Source: Iris pallida (lineage: Eukaryota; Streptophyta; Magnoliopsida; Asparagales; Iridaceae). From it: 64,000 nt of DNA. Both the position numbers and the translations under genes were made by a program. The notes below the pieces were generated by a model that was given only the letters and a program-made list of their open reading frames with translations, was not told the origin of the DNA and did no database searches. How positions within the stretch are numbered: position 1 is the stretch's first letter; each line of letters opens with the position of its first letter. This document shows, one piece after another, positions 45,701 to 58,577 of this stretch. The stretch covers positions 2,101,240 through 2,165,239 of the forward strand of contig JANAVB010009599.1 in NCBI GenBank assembly GCA_029216955.1, in the 5' to 3' direction.

Positions 45701-46836
45701 CTGCCTTTATTGTGTGATCGGCCAACAAGCACCCGAATTGGTACTTAGTCGAATCTGGACTAGATATCCTTTTAACTATGGATACAAATCTAAATAAGGT
45801 CTGATACTTAAGCCTACCCTTGATACTCAGTGTGCAACCGCATTCCCCAAATCAGATGCTAAGGTTTGTATATATCAACTCTGATACTAAGTTCCCTTGA
45901 TCCCCGCCCTACAGTTCCTACATGCCAAAAATTCTACGATGCCCACATACCGAGTATTGTATACGAGTTTAGAACACCCCTGCTACCTGGATTCTCGGGC
46001 AGAGCATAGTTGATAATATCATAGAACACAACTCTCCTCTTCTATGATATGGGTACCTGGTATCAGTATATCCTCACCTATAGGTCGCAGTGTCGCGTCC
46101 GATACTTGGTTACACCTATGGATCCCTTCTTAGACATTAAAGCAAATAGCACTTGGTGTAATGGCAGATTGGAACTGAAAATAGGGTTACCTGGCGGAGT
46201 TCGTATTTTGGTATCGGCTGATCTTCGTAAGGCCGCTATTCTGTAGGAGGAGAAGCAATTTAGCCTTCTTGTTTAGTCCAGATATGAAGAGGTTACGAAA
46301 ATACCTAGTCTTATATATATAGTTGCAGGAAGGTCGATTATAATTGGTTAAGAGGATAATCGCGGAGTATATAAACTTATCCTGAGGGAATTTGATTGCT
46401 TGAGGAGATACCACGTTTAAGTCTTAAACCGATTTCAAGAGGGGGGGGGAGGGTCGGCTATTCTCTCAAGATTGGAGATAATCCTGAATTTGAGCAAGGG
46501 TCAACGTGACTATCAAGGCATCCAATTTGAATTCTAGTTGGAGAGATCCTACTTGGTCGGGTTTGTGTTTAAACAAAGTTTGTTTTAACCAGGGTTTGGG
46601 GTGAAAGTTTATCTCAACTTCAAATTTGAATTTGAAGGCAGTGTTCGACTGTAACGAAGGAATTTGATTGGGAATATTTGTAAAAGGTCCCTGAGTTTAT
46701 TCTCTATTGCAAATAGAACCTTTCATTAATATCCCAACTAAAACCAAATTAAAACATAATAGTGCATGAGGCAATTATGACTAAAGATAAAAGAAAAAAA
46801 TTTATGAGAGGGTAAATTTTGATAAAGGGGTTGACA
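45701..46836. other. continuation of solo LTR D, no gene
   Basis: Picks up after the AGTAC duplication. Contains a G9 run (46440) and no recognisable coding sequence. Ends GGTTGACA at 46836. Confidence 0.6.
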
Positions 46837-46841
46837 GGGGT

Positions 46842-48453
46842 CTTGTAGAGGCTAAAAATTAAGTTATGCTACTCACCCTATCAATCGGTTGCGCCATATC
46901 AGATTGCGCCTATATCAGGTTACGCCTACATCAAGTTGTACTACATCAGGTTGCGCCCATCTCATGTTGTGCCAACCTCAGGTTGCACGAGAGCCACGTG
47001 GCACACTTCCTCGAGAAGCTGTAACGGCATCATCATTGCCTGACAACTGATAGCACATATATCAAGGAAAATCCGTTCGAATCCCACACAACACGGTGCT
47101 CAAGAAGATTTGGTCAGCCAGCAGTTTGCACAACGTGTCAGGTTGCGCGAGGTTGAACCCAGGCACAAGTTGCTAGGTTGCGTCCTCGCGCAACCTGATG
47201 AAGCTCGCACAATACGATCGTCCAAAGCAGGGTGACGTGGTGCACAAGCCACTAACTTCGTAGAACGTGTCCACTACATTGCTGACGACCATACACATCT
47301 TACGCAAATGATGCCACGTGTCCACAGCAGTTGGTACAACCGCTCTCGCAAGTTGCTATATTATGCTCTGTACAAACTGATGAAGCTTGCGCAAGGTGAT
47401 CGAACAGTATCCAGAGCAGAGTGATGTGGCGCACAAACTACTAACTTCGTAAAACGAGTCCACTATATTGCTCACGACCATGCGTATCTCAATCAAACGA
47501 TGCCACGCATCCACAGCAATTGGTGTAACCGCTCGCGCAAGTGAACATGAGGTGCGCAACCTGAAGTGCACATAACCCAGAATAACTACTAAACAGTTAT
47601 TTCAAGAACTCTATAAATAGAGTTTCTAATCAGTCTTAAAGCATCACGAATGATCATAATCTTCTGCTAAAGTGCTGTTGCATTCTCCAGAGGCTCGTGT
47701 CTTCGATATCACATCGTCTAAGGGATAAAGTGATCATCTTCTGATCAGATTCCTATAGTTGTACTTTCCTAGAAATCAATTGTACTCTTTTTGTACTCTC
47801 TTTCAGTTTGTAGAAATCAAAACCTTCTTTTTTTATTTTTCGCAAACATGAATATATGTAACCACTTTTCAAAATACGAAATTAAAGACACGAACTCATG
47901 CCGAGTTCTGTCCCAAAAACTGCTATAAATAGAGGAGAAATTTCCATTCCAAATCATTCATTCATTTCTCTCTTCTCTCTATTCAAAAGCATTCCAGAGC
48001 TATTCTTTTTCATATGTAGCCTTTAACGACTCCTAGTCAAGCCAAGTGCCATTCTGTTTCAATCTATAGTTTGGTTGTTTGAGTTGTAAAGAAGGTTTTC
48101 TAAAAAAGTTCAAGTTTTCAAAGTTTGCCTAAGTTGAAGTTGCGAGTCCTTCGAAAGAAAACTCGTGTTATAAAAAGCTGCAAGCGTTCGGTTAAAGCTT
48201 GTGTCATAGTGGATTGACATCGAGCAAGAGTACTCGAGACTGGGCTAGTCCTCTCAGAGGGATACCAATATATATCGTTGTGTCATGAATTTACTTTTTT
48301 GATGCTCTTTACTCTCTGTATTTAAATTTTATAGTTTTCTTAATACTTTATACATGTGATATTGCTTATATAGTTTTTAATTGGTGATTATATTTCTGCT
48401 GCACACACATACTCTATTCACCTTCCTCTCTAGAGGTGCTCAACGTTCATACA
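46842..48453 (+). repeat. Tat 3' remnant and/or 5' LTR of copia element F
   Basis: The right end is secure: ...CATACA at 48453 is followed by AT and a primer-site-like TGGTTTCAAAGC. The left end of the LTR cannot be set. 46870-47560 has many short repeats of CAGGTTGCGC and its complement GCGCAACCTG. TATA boxes CTATAAATAG occur at 47611-47620 and 47925-47934, the second followed by a CT-rich start region. By analogy with element E, the repeats would be U3 sequences. Confidence 0.55.
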
Positions 48454-48503
48454 ATTGGTTTCAAAGCATGTTATATACAAATATAACACTCGAGAAAGTA
48501 GAT

Positions 48504-49936
48504 ATGGCAACCGTGAAATCTATATTCACATGTGAAGAGCAATCCACAAATAGACCTCCACTATTTGATGGAACAAACTATACCTATTGGAAAACACAAA
48601 TGAGTTTCTTTTTGAAGTCTCTTGATTTTGATATTTGGTCTATAGTCGTAGACGACTACGAAAGCCACCATGAATAGTAATCGATGGTAATCTTGTGGAC
48701 AAGCCACATGATAGATACACTAATTCAGAGAAGACACAAGCCAGCCTTGATGCAAGAGCGATCAATGCACTATTTTGTACTATTGATATGACTAAGTTCA
48801 ATAGAGTATCTACATGTGTCTCTTCGCATGAGATCTGGAAATTTCTTGAGGTAACTTATTCATAAGTGACGGAATCCAAGATCAACAGACTAACATAAGA
48901 ATATGAGGCTTTCAAAATAAAGTCAAATAAGTCAATCACACAAATGTTTACACATTTTCTAGATATAACTAATCCTCTATCTTCTCTTGGTAAAGATTAC
49001 AATAACCATTAAAAGATCAGGAAGGTGCTCAGGGGACTAACCAAGAATTAGAATTCGAAGGCTACAACAATCATTGAAAGAAATAATTTCACCATAATGT
49101 CACTAGAGACACTGATGGATAAACTCATGACTCATGAGCTTGACCTACAAGAATTTGAAGAGGCAACTCCAAAAGAAAAATCTACCGCCTTCAAAGTACA
49201 ACCTAAAAGATTCTTCAGTAAAGACACTGACGATGAAGAGTCAGATATTGGTGATGAACAAGCCCTACTGGTCAAAAACTTTAGGAAGTTCTTGAGGTTT
49301 GAGAAATCAAACCGAAAGAAGAAAGATGTCCAAGAAAGCAGTGAGGAAGAAACAATATGCTATGAATGTAAAAAGACCGCGCATATAAATAAGGACAGCT
49401 TAATAGCTAAAAAGAGCAGTCGATATGATTAATCAAGCAGGAAATCAACAACTGGTCGTAAGTATGTAAATACAAGCATCTGGCATGAAAGCGAGGCAGA
49501 ATCAGAAGAAGAAGGAAGACACAATAATTCTGCAAATGTCTGTTAATGACATTTGATAAGGTATTAAACAATCCTCTATACGATGATTTTACTTTTGATG
49601 AACTATTTGATGCTTTTAGCAATTTACTTGACGAACAGAAAAGTGTGATAGACAAGTATAAGCAGTCTCGAAAAGAGATAAAAGCATACACAGCCGAAGT
49701 GGCTAGACTATCTAACTTATTGCAAGAAATAAAGGAGAGATCTACCACATGTAACACGGAAGAATTGGCTAATATTAAGCTAAGTCTTCATGAAGATCAA
49801 TGCACGGTTGATCAAAGAGAGAAAGACTATGCAAAAGTGCTTCTTCTATATGGTTATGAGAAGAGATTACGAATAGACACTGAACAAAATCTGAAAGACG
49901 TGACTGAGAAACATGTAGCAGCTTATTCAATCTTTA
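48504..49936 (+). pseudogene. gag of copia element F, 5' part
   Basis: ATG at 48504 opens a frame with NRPPLFDGTNYTYWKTQM, matching gag of element E, broken by a stop at 48675. Further gag segments in various frames include FNRVSTCVSSHEIWKFLEV and LETLMDKLMTHELDLQEF (49097-49432). The zinc knuckle CYECKKTAHINKDS has lost its last Cys. A coiled-coil-like frame (49546-49936, EVARLSNLLQEIKERS) follows and is cut by solo LTR G. Confidence 0.75.
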
Positions 49937-52347
49937 TGTAACACCCAGTTTTCTAAATGAGGATAATTTTGAAATTTTATAATTTTAATCTTTTATTAAT
50001 GATATTTTAATCATGATATGATTCTTGGTGATTTTTAACCATTTATAACTATTTTAAAATCATGACTTGTGATTTTGATGTGCTTGCTAGCGTAACCCGA
50101 GAGACTGTCTGACCTAGAGCCCAACCATGACATTAGGATGATTTATTTTCACTTTTGAGCATAAGGTATTTTGGTCATTTGGCCTCTTTGAATTATTTGA
50201 TGATTTATTTAATTGGTGTTTTTGATTTTTGACTTGAGCTAGTTGAGACTTGTAGACTAGCCTAGAAGCTAACCCTAGTTGGTGACCCTAGTCTAACTCA
50301 AGTTAACCTACTTTAGTAATTAGAAATTAGTTTTAAGGTAGGAAGGATTAGTTTAAGTGAAATTAGTTCATGACTAGTGACTTAAGTCAATGACTTATGA
50401 CTTACCAATTTCAAGACTAGTAATTAAGCCATAGGCCCATGACTTAAGCCCAAAACCAATTTAAACCCATCCATGGCAGCCACTATTAGGGTTTCCCCTT
50501 GCCTATAAGTAATCTCTTAGGGTGTTCTTGCCTCTTTTGAGTTTGCCCTAATTTTGGAGGAGAGGTATTTTTCCCCTTGCTCTAAAATCCCATTTTATTC
50601 ATTTTAACTCCTTTTTAACCCTAGTCTTTTGCATTAGGATCTAATTTATATTTATTTACTGATTTTGGAGGATCACCTCAGTTTGTGTGCCATTTGGAGG
50701 ATTGGAGTTGCCATTTGGAATCACTTCCTTGGAAGCTTTTCTTGAGTTTTGATACTCAATAGGTAGACCATCTAAACTCCCAATTTTTCCTAATTTCTTT
50801 GTATATAAGGCTAGGTTTTAGGGTTTCCTAACTGTCCACGAGATTTGGGCACAATTTGTGTCCATTTCGTGTCCGTATCGGACACGTATCGTATTGGTAA
50901 TATAGGTGTTTGTAGAAATGCCACATAGGAATCTATTTTCGTATTTTTGAAAAGTGATTGCATAGATTTGTAGATCTACATGAGTGTATGAATATTTGTG
51001 AAGGTGGTATGGTGTTTTGTGTCCGTTTGTATCGTGTTTTTTTACCTGGACACGCAGCACGAGCCCTTAGGCCGTATCCTGCATATTGGGGGCTGTATCT
51101 CGGGATACAAGGCACGTCGTGACCTAAAATTTTGGAGGAAGCAAGAGGCAATGTCTGTCACCATGCTCCCAAAATTTGGGAGCATGACGTAGAGTACACG
51201 TAGAGAAAACACGCTCGCATTGGCCGCGCGCTGTCGCGCGCAGACGGCTGTGCACGTGCACAGGCACGGATGACACGTGGTTCGTGTCGTGCCAACGTGT
51301 CACGTGGACACGTTTCAGGCTGACACAGACCTAGACCTACCCTAGGCGTACCTCTGGACACGAACACGAGCTGTGTCGTGTCGTGTGTCGCGTGTTGGAC
51401 GTGCCTGCACGCGTGCACGATAATTTCACGTGCACAGTTGGGTGTTTGTGTTCGTGTGGTATTTTGGACACGATTCGTGTCCAGTTCTTAGACATGAAGA
51501 CACTACCTAGTACCCTCACATGTGTAAGACTATTTACCAACCTGTTATTTGTAATTTAGATGGATAATTGAATTCGAATTTATGAATTTCCCTTGTGCAC
51601 TTATACCAATTGGCTGAATGTTTTTTCCTGAATTTGATTTTTATTTTTCCTGTTTTTATGATGATTAAATATTAAATTGGACTCACCTACATAACTGATG
51701 AATGATGGATAGGCTAACTTTGATTTGTGTAGATGCATATGGGTTTTGGGAATCGATTTTGATATGTTAACTGCCATGTTCTATTTTTCTGTCATTATTC
51801 AGGAACCTGAAACATGAGTTTAACTTCCTAGTTAACTCACATTGCCACACACACAAAACTGAATCACACACACACACACCCAAGTCCATGACACATTCTG
51901 ATTTTCTGTTTACTTCTCACACACCTACACACAATCTACACACACACATTTCTGAAATCTGTCACACATAGCTCGCTCCTCTCAAACACACATTGGTTCA
52001 CTGTTCTCACAACACACACACAGGCCATCCCTTATTTCCTGCCCTGTTTACAGTCCACACATGCCACACACACAACTGATATCATGCACACATTCATAGC
52101 ACACACACACATATGATTTATATACACTCACAACCCTCCATACATTCACACACATTTTCCATTCCTGTTACTGATTTTTCCTCACATTACACACACACTC
52201 ACACTTTCATACTCACATTCATAGCACACACACACATATGATTTTGACACACACAGATCACTCTAACACACACCCATATGAAATTGTCTTATACACACAC
52301 ACACAGAGTCCTATCTAAACACACACATTTACCTTGCTTTGTGTATC

Positions 52348-52409
<62 letters not shown>

Positions 52410-54096
52410 CCTAACCTATGTGTATGTGTATTTACATGTATATGTATTATGTGGGTAAATAGTTATACTAGTGTGTGATGTGAAATGTGCATGTGATTAG
52501 GTAATGTGAAATGGTTATGGCATTTGCCTATATGAAATGTGTAGTAGGTTATGAGGTAGGAATCTCATTAAGCTATTTGTGTTTGGCCCATGGCCTAGGT
52601 AGTTGGCCTATGGCATGGGGTGGATACACTTGTGTATCACTAGGCTAGGGTGACTTGTATGGTATTTAGTTAGTTGACCTAGAATTGACTTGTTAAGCCT
52701 AGGTTTGACCAACCTAGACTAGTTTGACCAAGTTTAACCTTGTTTGACCTAGTTTGACTAGAATTGACCTAGTTTCACTGTTAGGGTTGACTAGAGTTGA
52801 CCAAAGGTTGACTTTAGCCTAGATTGACCCCAAATATCATGTAGATGTATTGTAGCTGTCTATTTCCTTATTTTAGACATGTAGTGACTTGTACTGTTCT
52901 ATAGGAGACAGACACCACTCCTCGGACAGTATATTCTCTTCGGACATTCAGGATACCAGGCGAGTACATTCTCTGATCATTTTATATCCTGTTAGAATTA
53001 TTCTCCTGCTTTAAATTACTTTACTTGATGCTGTCACGTTGGTCACACGGATTAGTACTATATAGATCCTTTCTTGAGATACTATCCCCTCAGGGAGCAT
53101 TGGATACTACATGTTCTGTGTGTTTCACTTACATTGTGTATCACTATGCTTCATGGTTCATTGAATCACTTGTGACATGTACTCTCATGATCACAGAGTC
53201 TTCCATGAATCACCCATTTATGGGCATTCCTAGAATCCCCATTTATGGGACTATCATGTATCACCCTTCGGGGGCCATTACATGAATCATAACATAACCT
53301 GGCTGGATCCTTGTGTATTGATTGGGGGTACGGGGGAGTAGAAGTGGACATGTGAATAATATTCAAGTAGTGTAGCAGCAGAATCATTCTGTAGTGTAGC
53401 ATCAGAATCATCCTATGCCATTCACATGTCTATATTGTACTCTGACTCACTAGCCATTGTTAGTTCTCTATTTATAGTAGATATTTCCATTACAGCTATC
53501 TCCTTTACATTATGTACTTTCTTTCAATTTCCTGTATCTTACTTTACTACATGGTTATATTTTCTAACCTGCTATGATTTGTTGAGATGTATTGTGCTCA
53601 CTCCGTCCTGATTGGGCACTGTTGATATGTTTACAGAGGACGAAGATGAGGCTGGTGTTGACACTTTTTATGGGACAGCTCTAGATGACACCTGTGATCC
53701 GGATTTCCAGCCGGATCCACTAGCTATAGAGACTGAGGCTCCATAGTCTAGGTTTTTATTATTTCTGTCATTTGAGATCTGGATTGTATATGTTCTTTCA
53801 TATTCTGTAGTTGAGACTTTGTATTTCTGGATGTTTGCTGAGTTGTTATCTTAGACATTTAGACTCTTCTGATCATCTGTATTTCATTTTGAGTTCTATA
53901 TCATATCGTACTTCTTCTTCCTTAGTTGTGATTGAGTTTACATTCTGCTATGTCACCCCCATTCGGGGAGTATAAACTGCTTAGCATTATACTGTTAGAT
54001 GTATGAGACCTAGGACAGTGTTCTACCGCCGATACTGCGGCGTAGGCTAGACGTACCCACGTCTCGTGCCCTTACTCTAGGGTGTGGGTCGTGACA
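49937..54096 (+). repeat. solo LTR G (4160 bp)
   Basis: Starts TGTAACACCCAG and ends GGGTCGTGACA, flanked by CTTTA on both sides (49932-49936 and 54097-54101). No interior remains. Its first ~700 bp are clearly related to the LTR of element B (for example CACCCAGTTTTC, CTAGAAGCTAACCCTAG), but the rest is diverged, so it is a sister family. Contains a GACACG/CACGTG-rich block (50830-51490), a CA-rich tract and a (TA)n run. Confidence 0.9.
51840..52407. repeat. (AC)n-rich tract and (TA)n microsatellite
   Basis: Between 51840 and 52330, many short ACACACAC runs are interspersed with CATTC and CATATG words. A pure (TA)n of about 55 bp follows at 52353-52407. Both lie in solo LTR G. Confidence 0.9.
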
Positions 54097-54101
54097 CTTT
54101 A

Positions 54102-54381
54102 AAAAGTTAGAGATGAAATTAGGCAAACAGGTTGCTCCTATTACACTGCCTAAGATATGTCCTAATACACAGTATATACCAAATATGACACAACCAAAGA
54201 AAGCACGTAAGAAACATGTTCCATACAATTATGCTTTCACTTACAAGTATCCACCTAAGACCCAAAAGACTCATGTCTATAATAAGTCAAAGGACACTCA
54301 CTCTAGAATTATTTGCACATACTATGGTCAACACGAAAACATATCACAGTATTGTAGAATTAGAAAGTTAGCAGACATGTA
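54102..54381 (+). pseudogene. gag of copia element F, 3' part
   Basis: Resumes after the CTTTA duplication: EMKLGKQVAPITLPKICPN ..., with CTYYGQHENISQYC, a damaged second knuckle (second Cys is Tyr, spacing altered) equivalent to CNYCGLLGHTSNFC of element E. Stop at 54379. Confidence 0.7.
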
Positions 54382-54399
54382 AATTTACATAGATATCCA

Positions 54400-56940
54400 A
54401 AGCTAACCATGTTGGACCCTCAAATAAATGGATATCAAAGGTCATATATACTCGTCTTGTAGGTGGGTTAATCCTCTCATGCTAGAAGCAAATTGATCCT
54501 CGATAGCAGATGTTCGCAGCACATGACATGTGACACATCTTTATTCGCAATGCTAAGAAGGATATGTCTCCTTCGAAAATAATTTGAGAGGTAATATTAT
54601 AGGTAATGGTACTATTGGTATATCTCCCTATCCAGAAATGAAAGACGTTTGTCTGGTAACAGAATTAAATAACCTGTTAAGCATTAGTCATCTTGTCAAC
54701 AATGGTTACGGTATTAATTTTGTTAAAGACAAATATTCTATATATGATATGTCCACTGGTAATCAAGTCATGAAAGAATCAGGGAGGACAATATTTATGT
54801 TTTTTTTAGAAAGTAAAAACAATGCAGGTAAATGCCTAGCAGTCAACCAAGATGAAAGTTGGCTATGGCATATGAGACTATGACAGCAAACATGGATACC
54901 ATTTCAAGATCATCAACAAAAAAAATTGGTAAAAGGACTACCAGAAATATTATTCAAGAGAGGCATGGTATATACTGACTGTAAGAAAAACAAAGCAACT
55001 AGATCCTCATTTAAATCCATCAACGCTGTAAGTACTTCTAGACGTTTATAGCCGATTCATATAGATTTGTTTGTACCTAGTAGATTCGTCAGCCTTGGCG
55101 GTAAGCTCTATGCTTTTGTAATTGTTGATGATTTCTCTCGATATACATGAGTTTTATTTTTATCAAACAAAAGTGATGGACTTTTTGAATTTGAGATTTT
55201 CTGTAAAAAGGTTCAAAACGAAAAAGGTTTCATGATTACTCGTATCCGAAGTAATCATGGAGGAAAAATTCTGATTTCAAAAAGTTTTATGATACAAATG
55301 GTTTTTTATGAGTTTTTTTTGTCCTAGATCTTCCAACAGAATGGTGTTGTGGAGCGAAAGAATAGAACTCTAAGCGATATGGTTAGAGTCATGCTAAATC
55401 AATAAAATCTTTCAAAATACTTTTGGGCTAAAGCTATAAGTACAGTTTGTCTTGTTTTGAATAGGGTGCTGATTCGACCTATATCGAAGAAGACACCTTA
55501 TGAATTATGGTTAATTGCATTCCAAACATTTCTTATTTCAAAGTTTTTGGATGTCGTTGTTTTATTCTGAACACTAAGGATAACTTAGGTAAGTTCGACT
55601 CTAAGGCAGACGAAGGAATATTTCTTGGTTATGGTGCCAAGAATAAGGGATATAAAGTCTTTAATAAGAAATCTATCATTGTGAAGAATCCATTAACGTT
55701 TCATTTGATGAGCTCAACATCCATATAACAAGTAACAACGATGATGTAGACGCAAGAAAAACATCCAAAGCAACTGAAAGTGTTACTGCTGACAAAGACT
55801 ATATGGAGAGTCTACCAAGGAAGATAAAATTCATGTCAGACCATCCAATGTCTCTTGTCATAGGTGATGTATCAAAGAGAATAGGTACACGTTTTTCAAA
55901 TAGAGATATATCTGCAAATGTTGTATTCATTTCTCAAGTAGAACCTAAATCAGTAGTAGATGCATTTTTAGATAAATTTTGGATTTATGCCATACAAGAG
56001 AAACTTAACCAGTTTGAGAGAAACCAAGTTTGAGAACTTGTTCCTAAACCTATTGGTCGATCTATAATTGGTACCAAATGGGTGTTCCGAAATAAATTTA
56101 GTGAGGATGGACAAGTTCTATGCAACAAAGCTCGTCTAGTGGCTCAAGGTTATAATCAAGAAGAAGGAATTAATTATGACGAGACTTATGCTTATGTTGC
56201 TAGATTAGAATCCATTCGCATGCTTTGTACATTTGTATGTTCACAATTTTAAACTATTTCAAATGGGCGTAAAAAGTGAATTTTAAATGGTTTTATAAAA
56301 GAAGAAGTTTTTTGTAAAACAACCTCTTAATTTTGAAGATTTTAAATTTTTAGATCACGTTTTCAAGTTACGTAAAGCACTCTATGAACTCAAACAAGCC
56401 CTCGAGCTTGGTATGGTTGCCGAAGTTCCTTCCTAGTTGAAAATAGTTTTTCAAAATGAAGAGTTGATACAACTTTGTTTATCAAATCTCAAATGATGAC
56501 ATCCGTTAGTGCAAATTTATGTAAATGATATCATATTTGGTTCTACTAACGAACAATTATGTTAAGAATTTTCTAATGTATGTAGAGTGAGTTTGAAATG
56601 AGTATGATAGAAGAGCTAAACTACTTCATCGGACTACAAATCAAACAAAACACTCAGGGAACCTTCATTAATCAAGCCAAGTACACAAATGACTTGTTAA
56701 AGAAGTTTGACTTTGACAACGCAAAGCCTATCGGGACTACTATGGCTACACCAACCAAACTTGATATTGATAAAAGTGGCAAACCAGTCGACCAGTATAA
56801 GTATTGAGATATGATTGGTAGTTTATTATATTTAACTGCTAGTTGACCTGATATTATGTTTAGCATTTTGCATATGTGTAAGATATCAAGCTAACCCTAA
56901 GGAATCACACTTATGCGCAGTTAAGCATATCTTTCGATAC
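54400..56940 (+). pseudogene. pol of copia element F, heavily decayed and truncated
   Basis: Segments in changing frames: protease-integrase linker GNIIGNGTIGISPYPEMKDV (54584-54883, ending SWLWHMRL); integrase pieces LYAFVIVDDFSRY (about 55108) and QQNGVVERKNRTL (about 55330-55370); integrase C-terminus FKVFGCRCFILNTKDNLGKF (55507-55728); RT start NKARLVAQGYNQEEGI (about 56125-56175) and a damaged active-site region near 56510; RT end IEELNYFIGLQIKQ (56598-56807). RNase H is cut at 56940 by element C. Not functional. Confidence 0.8.
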
Positions 56941-58507
56941 TGTAGTGTCCCAAATTCGTGATACGTATTTAGTATTTAGTGTACGTATACGTGTTTTGGA
57001 CCCGTATTTTTGTTAATCATGATTAGTTAATTTTTTAGTTAATTTTGTTTTGATTGGTTTAATTGGCTTATGGTTCATCATGGTAATTGCATTGGCTTGG
57101 TTCGGTTCGGTTTATTTGACCTTGCTTGTTTTGGTGGAGAACCACTCCCACCATAAATATCAATCCCACTCTCTCTCTTCTATTATTACTCATTACTCAT
57201 TTCTTCTTCTCCATCTTTACTCTTCACCTACCAGGAGAGAGAGAGAGAGCTTAGGTAAGTGCATCTTGCTTCATGGTGGAATCCTACTTTTATTATTTTA
57301 TTGTCTTCCTCGTGTGTTTCTAACCCACTTTAGTACTTAGCATTTTTCATTTCCATGGTTAAATTCTTGCAGATCTAGTTTCGTGGTATTTTCGGTTTCC
57401 ATGAATTTTTTTCTAACAACTTGCATATTTTGCTAGTTGATGGTTCCATGTTGTAGAGAATTCCATTTTGTCCAAATTTGACCTACGAAAGTTTGGATTT
57501 GGGTTCCTGATGTTGTTTGGAGGAGCATGGAGGCCATGGTACTTTCCGTGGATATGTTCTCTGTGAGAGCCATAAATTGCACTTTTAGCCGCATACAAAG
57601 TTGAGTTACTGAGCCGAATGAGCATGCTTGCTCTGAGCTGCATAGGCCATTGCCATGTATATTTTAATACATGACCTTAGCATTCACGTGCATGACTTTT
57701 CCTTTTATTATTTATTGCGTGCATTTATGCATTAGCTTGCAATAGTGAGCCGCATGTACATTTAAGGTGAGCCGCATGGCCTGGCAAAATGCTTGCATGC
57801 TAAATTATTTAATGGTGCATGTTAATTTACGTACAGCATTTAATGCAATTGTGAGATGGTGTTCTTGCATGCATTTAATGCATGGGTTAGAAGCATTCAA
57901 GAATACATTTGTTAGAATTGGTGTGTATAATGCATTGCTGGCAACTTAGCCGCATGTGTTAGCATTGCTAACAACTTAGCCGTATAGGCATTCAAGAATG
58001 CATTTTAATGCATTACTTTAATGCATTCAAGAATGCATTGCTTAAAGCATTTTCCTTAAGCTACTTTAAAGCACCAGCCGCATAAGCTTAATGTCAACAT
58101 TTAATATTTAATTCCTAAGGCTTAGAGCCGCATGGGAATGCCTAAGCATTAAAGCCCAATGCTTATGCTGGCATCTATCATTTAATGCCTAAGCATTAAG
58201 GCTTAATGCTTGTCCTGGCATTCAATATATATTTAATGCCTAAGCATTAATGCTTAAGGCTTATACTAGAGTTTAATATTTAATGCCTAAGCATTAATGC
58301 TTATACTAGCATTCATGTATTATGCTTAATGCTAATATTTAATATTTAATGCATATTTTATATTATGCTTAGTGCATTGTGCTTTATGTGAGTAGGCTTT
58401 AGCTAGCATGCATGCATAATTTAGTTGGCCGCATGGCCTTGGCCATATGACCCTTGCATGGCCACATTTGATTGGAGCATTAATTATATATGAGTCCCAC
58501 ATGGAAA

Positions 58508-58577
<70 letters not shown>

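Larger units (their letters stand above)
32844..46836 (-). mobile_element. solo LTR D (minus strand), split by copia element E
   Basis: On the plus strand it starts TGTCACGGCCCGCACC, the complement of the GGGTCGTGACA-type LTR end, and ends GGTTGACA at 46836. GGGGT flanks both sides (32839-32843 and 46837-46841), consistent with a 5 bp target duplication and with recombination having removed the interior. Net length without the copia insertion is about 4.1 kb, close to solo LTR G. The reverse complement of its first ~85 bp resembles the 3' ends of LTRs B and G (ACACTGCGGCGTAGGCTGG). Confidence 0.65.
48456..56940 (+). mobile_element. old copia element F (Sirevirus-like), broken and interrupted
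   Basis: Primer site 48456-48467 (TGGTTTCAAAGC, 10 of 12 to the initiator-Met site), gag fragments, solo LTR G inserted at 49937, and degraded pol to 56940, where element C begins. The proteins are related to those of element E in every segment, but stops and frameshifts are frequent, so it is much older. Confidence 0.8.
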
